From the NCBI GenBank assembly GCA_945862355.1, contig CAMAYR010000006.1, positions 1-42,451 on the forward strand: a DNA stretch of 42,451 bases, read 5' to 3'. Both the position numbers and the translations under genes were made by a program. Under the pieces are notes generated by a model. The model saw nothing but the letters and a program-made list of their open reading frames with translations, was not told the DNA's origin and did not search any database. Numbering within the stretch: the first letter of the stretch is position 1; every line of letters begins with the position of its first letter. Positions 16,493 to 23,566 of this stretch are shown here, piece after piece. The stretch is from Devosia equisanguinis (GTDB taxonomy: Bacteria; Pseudomonadota; Alphaproteobacteria; Rhizobiales; Hyphomicrobiaceae).

Positions 16493-17464
16493 ATGCGCAT
16501 TTCCTCCGAACTCGTCGCCGCCGTCGCGGTGGTAGCTGCAATCTCTGCCGCGCCTGCCATGGCCCAGAGCGACTGGCCCAAGGCCACTGTAAAGATCATC
16601 GTGCCGTACCCGCCCGGCGGCGGCGCTGACACATCGCCACGTATTCTGCTCGATGGACTCTCCAAGAAGTGGGGACAGGCCGTCGTGATCGAGAACCGCT
16701 CGGGCGCGGGTGGCAATGTCGGCGCCGATGTCGCCTCGCGCGCGGCTGGAGACGGCTACACGCTGCTGGCCACCCCCTCTCCCGTGCTGGCCGTCAACCA
16801 GTTCATCTACAAGAAGCTGAGCTTCGACCCCACGGCATTCAAGCCTGTCGTGATGATGACCGAGATTCCGACGGTGGTCTCCACCCATCCAACTCTCGGC
16901 GCGAACAATATCAAGGAGCTGATCGCCAAGGCCAAGGCAGAGGAAATCGCTTACGGCAGCCAGGGCAACGGCTCCACCTCGCACATCGCAGCGGCCATGT
17001 TCGAGGTCGCAACCGGTGTCAAGTTCAGACATGTTCCCTATCGCGGCTCTGGCCCGCTCGTGAACGATCACGTGGGCGGACACATCAAGCTGACGTTCGA
17101 CAATCTCGCCTCGGGCCTCGCCCAGCATAAGGCCGGCAAGCTGAAGTTCATCGCCATCGCCTCGGAGAAGCGGTCGCCATTCCTTCCCGAGCTGCCGACC
17201 GTGATCGAGTCCGGAGTGCCCGGCTTCGTCGCCATCGCCCGCTTCGTACTGGCCGCGCCCGCCGGCACGCCGGACGCCATCATCGCGAAGATCAACCGCG
17301 ACGCCAACGAGCTATTGGCAACCGAGGACGTTAAGAAGCGCTATGCGGGCATCGGCGCGATCCCGGTCGGCGACACCCCCAAGGCGATGGGCGACTTCAT
17401 CGCGTCGGAGCGCAAGCGGTGGTCGGCTGTCATCAAGGCAGCGAACATTCCGCAGGTCGAGTAA
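16493..17464 (+). CDS. Tripartite tricarboxylate transporter substrate-binding protein, Bug family
   Basis: A 323-residue classical Bug-type periplasmic receptor. The signal peptide (LVAAVAVVAAISAAPAMA, cleaved before QSDWPK) is followed by KIIVPYPPGGGADTSPR, the phosphate-like loop that clamps the ligand carboxylate, and by NRSGAGGNVGADVAS. It is more distant from the two other binding proteins here than they are from each other. ATG at 16493 is chosen over 16469 because AAGGGAGA precedes it. It lies downstream of the deacylase-like gene, suggesting uptake of an amide-derived carboxylate, which is inference. No TctA/TctB membrane subunits are nearby. Confidence 0.9.
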   Translation: MRISSELVAAVAVVAAISAAPAMAQSDWPKATVKIIVPYPPGGGADTSPRILLDGLSKKWGQAVVIENRSGAGGNVGADVASRAAGDGYTLLATPSPVLAVNQFIYKKLSFDPTAFKPVVMMTEIPTVVSTHPTLGANNIKELIAKAKAEEIAYGSQGNGSTSHIAAAMFEVATGVKFRHVPYRGSGPLVNDHVGGHIKLTFDNLASGLAQHKAGKLKFIAIASEKRSPFLPELPTVIESGVPGFVAIARFVLAAPAGTPDAIIAKINRDANELLATEDVKKRYAGIGAIPVGDTPKAMGDFIASERKRWSAVIKAANIPQVE

Positions 17465-17495
17465 GCAGTACGGGAAAATCCGTCGCAAGTTATGC

Positions 17496-17525
17496 AAGGG
17501 GTCTGTCCTTAGGGACAGGCCCCTT
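17496..17525 (+). terminator. Intrinsic terminator-like hairpin
   Basis: AAGGGGTCTGTCC (17496-17508) pairs imperfectly with GGGACAGGCCCCTT (17512-17525) across a TTA loop, giving a GC-rich stem 32 bases after the stop of the binding-protein gene. The sequence after it (CGTCTTG) has only a weak T-tract. Confidence 0.6.
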
Positions 17526-17550
17526 CGTCTTGCCTGCATCGGAGCACTCT

Positions 17551-17904
17551 ATGCCGATCTCAGCCTATCTGACCCCGATCCTGCTTCTCGTCGTCTCGAA
17601 CGTATTCATGACGTTCGCCTGGTACGGTCACCTGAAGTTCAAAACGTCCCCGATCTGGATCGCCATTCTGGCGAGCTGGGGAATAGCGTTCATCGAATAC
17701 TGTTTTGCTGTACCCGCCAACCGTTACGGCAGCGCGGTCTACACGACCGCACAGCTCAAGACGATGCAGGAGGTGATCACGCTTGCCGTGTTCGCGGGCT
17801 TCTCCGTGCTCTGGCTCGGAGAAGCCCTGACACTAAATCACGCCGTCGGCTTCGCGCTCATCGCACTCGGCGCGTGGTTCATCTTTGCAGGTCCCCTGCG
17901 GTGA
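17551..17904 (+). CDS. DMT family protein (DUF486), four membrane spans
   Basis: A 117-residue inner-membrane protein of the DUF486 group in the drug/metabolite transporter superfamily. It shows a four-span layout: LTPILLLVVSNVFMTFAWYG, IWIAILASWGIAFIEYCF, VITLAVFAGFSVLWLG and AVGFALIALGAWFIF. The short HLKFKTSPIW and VPANRYGS loops are typical of this family. Function is unknown; small relatives act as dimeric transporters. ATG at 17551 has GGAG seven bases ahead. It ends 17 bases before the convergent binding-protein gene, so the two transcripts meet there. Confidence 0.85.
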   Translation: MPISAYLTPILLLVVSNVFMTFAWYGHLKFKTSPIWIAILASWGIAFIEYCFAVPANRYGSAVYTTAQLKTMQEVITLAVFAGFSVLWLGEALTLNHAVGFALIALGAWFIFAGPLR

Positions 17905-17921
17905 GCACGGGAAGCCTGGCA

Positions 17922-18947
17922 TCATCGCTTGGCGTCGACAGTCTTCTTGGCCCGCTCCACGATGGCAGGCGGGATGGCATAGAAGCGCTTGATCAGCGCC
18001 TCGACCTGCTCGCCGGTGGCAGGCGTTATGTCGATACGCGTCTTCGTGGCGTCGGCCCGGAACTCCTTGTCCGCCAGCGTGGCCATGAATGCCTTGCGCA
18101 GGGCCGCGATCCGATCGGCCGGAACACCCGGCGGCGTAGCATAGATCCGCCCGAGAACGAGCTGCCCGAAAATCAGATCCACGATCTGCCGCTGCTCGTC
18201 GGACTTCACGTAATCGTTCACATGCGCGATCTTGCCGAGCTCGGCCAGCGGACTTGCGGAGAGCTGGATGATAGGCTTGAACTGGCCCGCATCCAGGACG
18301 TCTTTCCAGAATGCTTTCACGGTCGACCAAGGCAGACCACAGATACCTTTCACCTCGCCCTTCTGGAACGCGAGCTTTACGCTGGCCGTTCCCTTGTAGC
18401 CGTAGATGATCTTGAACTTGGTGCCGACGATACCGTTCAGTGCACGCGCGGCCTGACCGATCGGCCCCGTCGGCCCCGTCGCGCCGACGACGATCTCCTT
18501 TTGCAGCAACTCGTCGAACTTCGTCACGCCCGTATCCGCCGCTATGCCGCAAACCGAGGCGCTCTGCTCCATATTGCCGATCCAGATGAACTTCGTCGCG
18601 TCGTACTTCGCCGACTGGTTCCCGAACAACGGCTCGACAACCACGTTCTGCGAAGCCGTCCCCATCAGCGTGCCGTCTTTCGGCGCGATGTTGTAAAGCC
18701 AGTTGAACGCGTTCACGCCGCTGGCGCCGGGCATGTTCTGCACCACCACGGAAGGATTGCCGGGGATATAGCGGGTCAAATGGCGAGCGAGCGCGCGGCT
18801 GTAGATGTCGAAGCCGGTGCCCGGCTCTTGCCCGACGAGGATCGCAAACGTCTTGCCCTTGTAGAAATCCGCGATCGGATCGGCGGCGGCCGCAGAGCCC
18901 GCAGCCATCACCCCGACAAGCGCAGCAAACAGCGTTCTTGCTCTCAT
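17922..18947 (-). CDS. Tripartite tricarboxylate transporter-type substrate-binding protein
   Basis: A 341-residue secreted receptor closely similar to the one at 8852-9880: both mature proteins open DP-x-A-x-FYKGK, and both share a GxDxYxR motif and APPGVPADR / TPPGVPADR. A signal peptide (LFAALVGVMAAGSAAAA) is clear. The ligand-loop region reads VGQEPGTGFDIYSRALAR. The two are probably paralogues from duplication and may recognise related carboxylates. No membrane transporter subunits are adjacent. argC lies upstream on the same strand, 51 bases away, though a functional link is doubtful. Confidence 0.88.
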   Translation of the reverse strand: MRARTLFAALVGVMAAGSAAAADPIADFYKGKTFAILVGQEPGTGFDIYSRALARHLTRYIPGNPSVVVQNMPGASGVNAFNWLYNIAPKDGTLMGTASQNVVVEPLFGNQSAKYDATKFIWIGNMEQSASVCGIAADTGVTKFDELLQKEIVVGATGPTGPIGQAARALNGIVGTKFKIIYGYKGTASVKLAFQKGEVKGICGLPWSTVKAFWKDVLDAGQFKPIIQLSASPLAELGKIAHVNDYVKSDEQRQIVDLIFGQLVLGRIYATPPGVPADRIAALRKAFMATLADKEFRADATKTRIDITPATGEQVEALIKRFYAIPPAIVERAKKTVDAKR

Positions 18948-18998
18948 GGAATTCGTCTCCCTTTGTCTGCTCTTTTCTTTGAACGTCTTGTGGCGGTC

Positions 18999-19976
18999 TT
19001 ATGCCAGTCCCAACATGATCTCGATGTTCTGCACCGCAGCACCCGAGGCCCCTTTTCCAAGATTGTCGAGCCTGGCGACAAGTACCGCCTGTCCACGCGC
19101 ATCGTTGCCGAATACCGTGAGTTCTAGCATGTTCGTACCGTTGAGTGCCTCCGCTTCGATCTTTCCGCCGGTGCGCGACGCATCGCTCGCCGGCACCACC
19201 TTCACGTAGCGCGAACCAGCATAGCGTTTGGCGAGCACTGCCTCGATGTTGGCCACCTTGGGCGTGCTCGAGAGCGTGTCGAGGTGAAGCGGCACGCTCA
19301 CCAACATGCCCTGCCTGAAGTTGCCGACAGAGGGCACAAAAATCGGCCGGCGGGTCAGCCGCGAATACTTCTGCAGCTCCGGCACGTGTTTGTGCTCGAG
19401 GCCCAGCCCGTAGATTTCGAACGACGGCGCCCTGCCGCTCTCGTAGTCGGCGATCATCGTCTTCCCGCCGCCGGAGTAGCCGGACACGGCGTTGACCGTT
19501 ACGGGTTGGTAGACCGAAAGAAAGCCGGCATCGACAAGCGGCCGCAACAGCGCGATGCCCCCCGTAGGATAGCAGCCGGGATTGGACACGCGGCGCGCGG
19601 CAGCAAGTGCAGCGGGCTGCTCGGCGCTGATTTCCGGGAAGCCATAGACCCAGCCTGGTGCCACCCGATGCGCCGTCGATGCATCGAGTATCCTGGGCCC
19701 ACCACCCGGCAGCGTATCTGCGAGAGCGACCGTCTCCTTCGCCGCATCGTCCGGCAGGCACAGCACGACGAGATCGACGCTGGCCATCAGCTCTCGCTTC
19801 GCATCCGTATCCTTGCGTCTCTCAGGCGCAATGCTGCATAGCTCGATACCGGGATGGCCGCGCAACCGCTCGGCGATGCCAAGTCCCGTCGTGCCGGCCT
19901 CACCATCTATGAACACCGTTCGCACGGCCCCAGCCTGCGCATTTTTGTCCGACTTGTCTGCAGACGTCGTCGACAT
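18999..19976 (-). CDS. argC: N-acetyl-gamma-glutamyl-phosphate reductase, type 2
   Basis: A 325-residue reductase for the third step of arginine synthesis, converting N-acetylglutamyl phosphate to the semialdehyde with [22 protein letters not shown] is the nucleotide-binding start. The catalytic cysteine lies in [14 protein letters not shown], and [11 protein letters not shown] is also characteristic. Its length and the [10 protein letters not shown] start fit the type 2 subgroup common in alphaproteobacteria. ATG at 19976 follows GGGAG; a longer frame reaches 20069 without a good site. No other arg genes are in the window. The 568 bases upstream hold degraded sequence, so its promoter must lie there. 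Confidence 0.93.
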   Translation of the reverse strand: MSTTSADKSDKNAQAGAVRTVFIDGEAGTTGLGIAERLRGHPGIELCSIAPERRKDTDAKRELMASVDLVVLCLPDDAAKETVALADTLPGGGPRILDASTAHRVAPGWVYGFPEISAEQPAALAAARRVSNPGCYPTGGIALLRPLVDAGFLSVYQPVTVNAVSGYSGGGKTMIADYESGRAPSFEIYGLGLEHKHVPELQKYSRLTRRPIFVPSVGNFRQGMLVSVPLHLDTLSSTPKVANIEAVLAKRYAGSRYVKVVPASDASRTGGKIEAEALNGTNMLELTVFGNDARGQAVLVARLDNLGKGASGAAVQNIEIMLGLA

Positions 19977-20162
19977 GGCTCGCTCCCGCACGGAACGCCG
20001 GCCAGATCCAGCGGCCCTCTGCGGCCAGATATGACGCTGAGCGCGCGAGCGCAATAGCGCTGGCCGCACGCCATCGGCATCAAACCTATGGACCTTCCCT
20101 TATTGCCGGGCTCAGTTTCTCAGCCAAGGTGCTGGGACCAGTCGGGCACAGCCGACGAGAAG

Positions 20163-20306
20163 ATGCCGCTCCTCTACGCCCTGCGCAACGATCTGGGCAT
20201 GTCGAACCCGAAGTTCGGCTGCGGGCTCGCCCAATGCGGCGCCTGCACCGTTCATGTCGACGGCACCGCCGTCCGCTCCTGTCGGCTTCCGCTGCCGTCG
20301 GCTTGA
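20163..20306 (+). pseudogene. Fragment of a [2Fe-2S] subunit (xanthine dehydrogenase / isoquinoline oxidoreductase type)
   Basis: [20 protein letters not shown] followed by [14 protein letters not shown] and a fourth cysteine in AVRSC is the plant-type [2Fe-2S] domain of small subunits such as CoxS, IorA or XdhA. All four cluster cysteines are present. The frame stops at 20304-20306 where the family would continue with a second, helical [2Fe-2S] domain of roughly 80-100 residues. The residues before Met163-equivalent do not resemble the family's N-terminus. This is read as a decayed, 3'-truncated remnant. The large molybdopterin subunit is absent from the window. Confidence 0.7.
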
Positions 20307-20361
20307 TCCGCACCCACATTGCTGGCTCGAATTGGCCCGGCTCAGCCAGAGATCCCACGCG

Positions 20362-20411
20362 ATCGAGCCAGCATCGAGCCAGCATCGAGCCAGCATCGAG
20401 CCAGCATCGAT
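20362..20411. repeat. 11-base tandem repeat, about 4.5 copies
   Basis: ATCGAGCCAGC occurs four times in a row without mismatch (20362-20405), followed by a partial copy. GCTGGCTCGA at 20321-20330 is the reverse complement of part of the unit, so a single hairpin with several alternative partners is possible. It lies in the degraded region between the [2Fe-2S] remnant and the MFS genes. Confidence 0.85.
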
Positions 20412-20544
20412 ACGGCGGCCTTGCACCCGGCCGCCGTCTCCTGCATACGACGGGAATGCCTCCAGATAAGTACCCCTACGCGCCGGATCGCGGCGCCTCC
20501 TCGCGCGCCGCGATGATCCCCGTGCCCCTCACGGTTGGGCTCGC

Positions 20545-21798
20545 ATGATGACGCCCGACACACGCGAGGTCTTGCGCAATCGCGACTTCACGCTGGTTTG
20601 CGGCGCGCGCTTCTCGGTCACCTTGGCACTGCACATCGTGAACGTTGCCATCGGCTGGTACATCTACGACGTGACCGGCAGCGCGTTCGCCTTGGCCTAT
20701 CTGGGCCTGGCCGGCCTAGTGCCGGCGCTGACGCTCATGCTCGTTACTGGCATCGTTGCGGATCGCTTCGATCGCCGCATTGTCATGTTCGGCGCCGACC
20801 TCGTCCTGGCAGTGACCGGCCTGGCGCTGCTCTGGCTCGTCGCCCGCGCGGAAGGCGTCGTCTGGCCGATCTATCTCATCATCGTTCTGGTTTCAGCGAG
20901 CCGCGCCTTCCACAATCCGGCTGGACAGGCGATCATTCCAGCCCTGGTCCCGCCCGAGCAATTGTCGAGCGCCATCGCGATTTCCTCCAGCACTTTCCAG
21001 GCGGCACAGATCCTCGGGCCTGCCATCGGCGGCATCCTCTACGCCGTCGACGCGAAACTACCCTTCATTGTCGGGACAGTGCTGTATGCGGCCTCTGCCC
21101 TCGCCTCGTTGACGGTCCGAGCCCGGCCAGTTCCGACCTCTAGCAAAGGCCCCGTGACGCTGAAAAGCCTGATGGCGGGCTTCGACTTCGCGTGGCGCAA
21201 GCCTGTCGTTTTCGGCGCAGTCGCGCTCGACGCCGCCGTCGTCATGCTCGGTGGCGTTATCGTCCTGCTGCCGATTTTTGCAAAGGACGTGCTCGACGTC
21301 GGTGCAGCAGGCCTTGGCCTTCTACGAGCCGCACCAGCAGCCGGCGCCGTGCTCATGGCGCTCTGGCTCGCAAACAACGATTTCGTAAAGCGCGGCACCG
21401 GACGCAAGCTTTTCGGCACCGTGGCCATATATGGCCTGGCAACGGCACTGTTCGGCCTGTCCGGAAACTTCCTCCTCTCCCTTGCCCTGCTCGTGATCGT
21501 CGGCGCCTCCGACATGATCAGCGTCGTCATCCGCCACACCATGGTTCAGGCAGAAACGCCCGACGATCTGCGCGGGCGGGTCGCAGCGGTCAACTCCCTG
21601 TTCATCAGCTCGGCCTCCGAGCTGAGCCAGTTCCGGGCCGGCGCAATGGCGGGTCTCATCGGTGCCGGTCCGGCGGTGGTGATCGGTGGCCTGATGGCAG
21701 CCGGTCTCGCTTTGCTCTGGCCCCGCCTCTTCCCCGGCCTCGCCGCCCGCGATCATCTCGTCGAGCCTGCGGCCGAGAAGGAAGGCCCGAAGGCATGA
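20545..21798 (+). CDS. MFS transporter (enterobactin-exporter-like family)
   Basis: A 417-residue major facilitator protein of the MFS_3 type. About 12 hydrophobic spans are visible. The conserved loop-2 signature is GIVADRFDRRIVMFGADL, near residues 70-90, and QAETPDDLRGRVAAVNSLF is the typical later motif of the group. This family includes enterobactin exporter EntS and many drug or siderophore exporters; the substrate cannot be inferred. Two adjacent ATGs (20545, 20548) are possible starts. It is followed 21 bases later by a paralogous gene in the same direction, so both are likely translated from one message. Confidence 0.9.
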   Translation: MMTPDTREVLRNRDFTLVCGARFSVTLALHIVNVAIGWYIYDVTGSAFALAYLGLAGLVPALTLMLVTGIVADRFDRRIVMFGADLVLAVTGLALLWLVARAEGVVWPIYLIIVLVSASRAFHNPAGQAIIPALVPPEQLSSAIAISSSTFQAAQILGPAIGGILYAVDAKLPFIVGTVLYAASALASLTVRARPVPTSSKGPVTLKSLMAGFDFAWRKPVVFGAVALDAAVVMLGGVIVLLPIFAKDVLDVGAAGLGLLRAAPAAGAVLMALWLANNDFVKRGTGRKLFGTVAIYGLATALFGLSGNFLLSLALLVIVGASDMISVVIRHTMVQAETPDDLRGRVAAVNSLFISSASELSQFRAGAMAGLIGAGPAVVIGGLMAAGLALLWPRLFPGLAARDHLVEPAAEKEGPKA

Positions 21799-21819
21799 TC
21801 GATCCGACGGACGCTGGCC

Positions 21820-23082
21820 ATGCCTGAGACGACCCAGCAATCCGAGCCCGCCACCACCACGCCGTTCCGCTGGCAGGACCATCCGGACTTCATCCTGAAT
21901 TCGACGGCGCGCTTTGCTGTCACCATTGCCACCCAGATCCAGACGGTCGCGATCGGCTGGTTCGTCTACGATGTCACCGGCTCTGCCTTTGCGCTCGGCG
22001 CCGTCGGCATCGCTGCCGTCTTGCCCGCCATCGCGCTGATGCTTGTCACGGGCTACGTCTCCGACCGCTACGACCGGCGCGTGGTTCTCGCCGCCTGCTG
22101 TGCGGCGATGGCGGTGGCTGCCTTGGGTCAGGTGGCACACGTCGCGAGTGGCATCGCAACGATGATACCGCTCTACCTGACGATCGTTCTGCAGGGCGCG
22201 GGCCGGGCATTCTTCGTTCCCGCGAACTCCGCGATCCTGCCGAACCTCGTCGCCCGCGAGCACTTCGCCCAGGCTGTCGCGCTGTCGACTGCGATCTCCC
22301 AGGCCGCGAACATCTCCGGCCCCGCGATAGGCGGCATCCTCTACGCGGTTTCCCCCAATCTCGCGTTCGCCGCGGCGCTCGTTTTCTACGGCATCGGCTC
22401 GATCGCGAACTATATGATCCGCTTTCGCAACCGATCGGACCAGGCGATCGTGCAAAAGCCGACGCTAGAGAACCTCTTCGCGGGCTTCCGCTTCATCTGG
22501 GCCAAGCCCGTGATTTTCGGTGCGTTGACGCTCGACCTTTTCGTGGTGGTTCTGGGCGGCGCGGTCGCGCTGCTCCCGATATTTGCCAAGGACGTTCTGG
22601 ACGTGGGACCGGTCGGCCTCGGCGTCTTGCGCTCAGCCCCCGCTGCTGGCGCACTGTTGATGGGCGCCGTGCTGGCACGCCATAACTTCATGGAACGCAA
22701 GGCCGGGCCACGCATGTTCACCGCGGTGCTCATCTTCGGCTTCGCCAGTCTCGGCTTCGGCCTGTCGACGAGCTTCATGCTGAGTTTCATCTTCCTCGCA
22801 ATCTTGGGCGCAGCGGATACAGCCAGCGTCGTCGTCCGCATGACACTTGTTCAGGCCGAGACGCCCGACGAGCTTCGCGGCCGCGTCGCTGCCGTCTCGA
22901 GCCTGTTCACCCAGTTCTCCAACGAGATCGGACAGTTCCGCGCCGGCACCATGGCGGGCCTCGTGGGCGCTGTGCCCGCAACTATATTCGGCGGCCTCGG
23001 TGCGATCGCGATAGCACTCGCTTGGAAACGCTTCTTCCCCGCGCTCGGCACCCGCGACCACCTCGTGCCGCCACTCAAGTAG
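21820..23082 (+). CDS. MFS transporter, paralogue of its upstream neighbour
   Basis: A 420-residue MFS_3-type transporter that aligns along its length with the preceding gene product: IAIGWFVYDVTGSAFALG against VAIGWYIYDVTGSAFALA, YVSDRYDRRVV against IVADRFDRRIV, and QAETPDELRGRVAAVSSLF against QAETPDDLRGRVAAVNSLF. Both end in an RDHL-containing tail. A tandem duplication followed by divergence is the simplest reading, and a heterodimeric or substrate-split role is possible. It converges on the secreted-protein gene with a 27-base gap. Confidence 0.9.
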   Translation: MPETTQQSEPATTTPFRWQDHPDFILNSTARFAVTIATQIQTVAIGWFVYDVTGSAFALGAVGIAAVLPAIALMLVTGYVSDRYDRRVVLAACCAAMAVAALGQVAHVASGIATMIPLYLTIVLQGAGRAFFVPANSAILPNLVAREHFAQAVALSTAISQAANISGPAIGGILYAVSPNLAFAAALVFYGIGSIANYMIRFRNRSDQAIVQKPTLENLFAGFRFIWAKPVIFGALTLDLFVVVLGGAVALLPIFAKDVLDVGPVGLGVLRSAPAAGALLMGAVLARHNFMERKAGPRMFTAVLIFGFASLGFGLSTSFMLSFIFLAILGAADTASVVVRMTLVQAETPDELRGRVAAVSSLFTQFSNEIGQFRAGTMAGLVGAVPATIFGGLGAIAIALAWKRFFPALGTRDHLVPPLK

Positions 23083-23109
23083 CAGTCGTCCGCTCGAAGA
23101 CTGGCCGTC

Positions 23110-23514
23110 TCAAATCCCGTCCGACACGAACATCTGGAACGTCCGTGTCGCCACCTCGCCGTTGGCCGACCTTGCGGTGATCGTGAACGTGTCCTCGCCG
23201 GCAGCATCCGCGCGAGCCGCATAATAGATGCCGGTGCCCGTCACGCGGGTGCCGACGCACTTGCCGGTCAGGCTGTATTGCACCGTCGTGCTTTGCCCGG
23301 CTCGAAACTGGACGGCGCCCTTCTTCGGCGCCACGGAGATCTCGATAGCAGGCGCCGGCAGCGAGCGGCAGTCGTCGCCGAACGCTGCCATGATGAACAC
23401 GCGCGTGGGCCGATCCGGCACCGCGCGTATCATGCCCGGCGGCGTCTCTTGAGCCTCTCCCGCCGTTGCCGACGCGAGAACGACTGCCGCCACCAGCGCA
23501 TTGCGCACTTTCAT
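23110..23514 (-). CDS. Secreted hypothetical protein, beta-rich
   Basis: A 134-residue exported protein of no recognised family. The signal peptide is VRNALVAAVVLASATAGEA, and the mature part runs from QETPPGMIRAVPD. The remainder alternates short beta-strand-like segments (AIEISVAPKKGAVQFRAG, TTVQYSLTGKC, GEDTFTITARSANG) with two cysteines (CRSL and GKCVGTR) likely to form a disulfide, consistent with an immunoglobulin-like or pilin-assembly-like fold. ATG at 23514 or 23517 both fit. It lies 50 bases downstream of the large penicillin-binding protein gene on the same strand and may be cotranscribed; periplasmic location fits both. Confidence 0.65.
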   Translation of the reverse strand: MKVRNALVAAVVLASATAGEAQETPPGMIRAVPDRPTRVFIMAAFGDDCRSLPAPAIEISVAPKKGAVQFRAGQSTTVQYSLTGKCVGTRVTGTGIYYAARADAAGEDTFTITARSANGEVATRTFQMFVSDGI

Positions 23515-23566
23515 CATCGCCCCCGCTAGAAACCACCCGAGCTTCGAGCCGCTTGTAGCATGAACG

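Noticed and set aside
17343-19127. 594-residue plus-strand frame
   Set aside because: It overlaps the DUF486 gene and runs antisense to a binding protein and argC; no motif is visible.
20088-20162. N-terminal part of the frame containing the [2Fe-2S] fragment
   Set aside because: The residues do not resemble the start of any [2Fe-2S] subunit, so the fragment is reported only from 20163.
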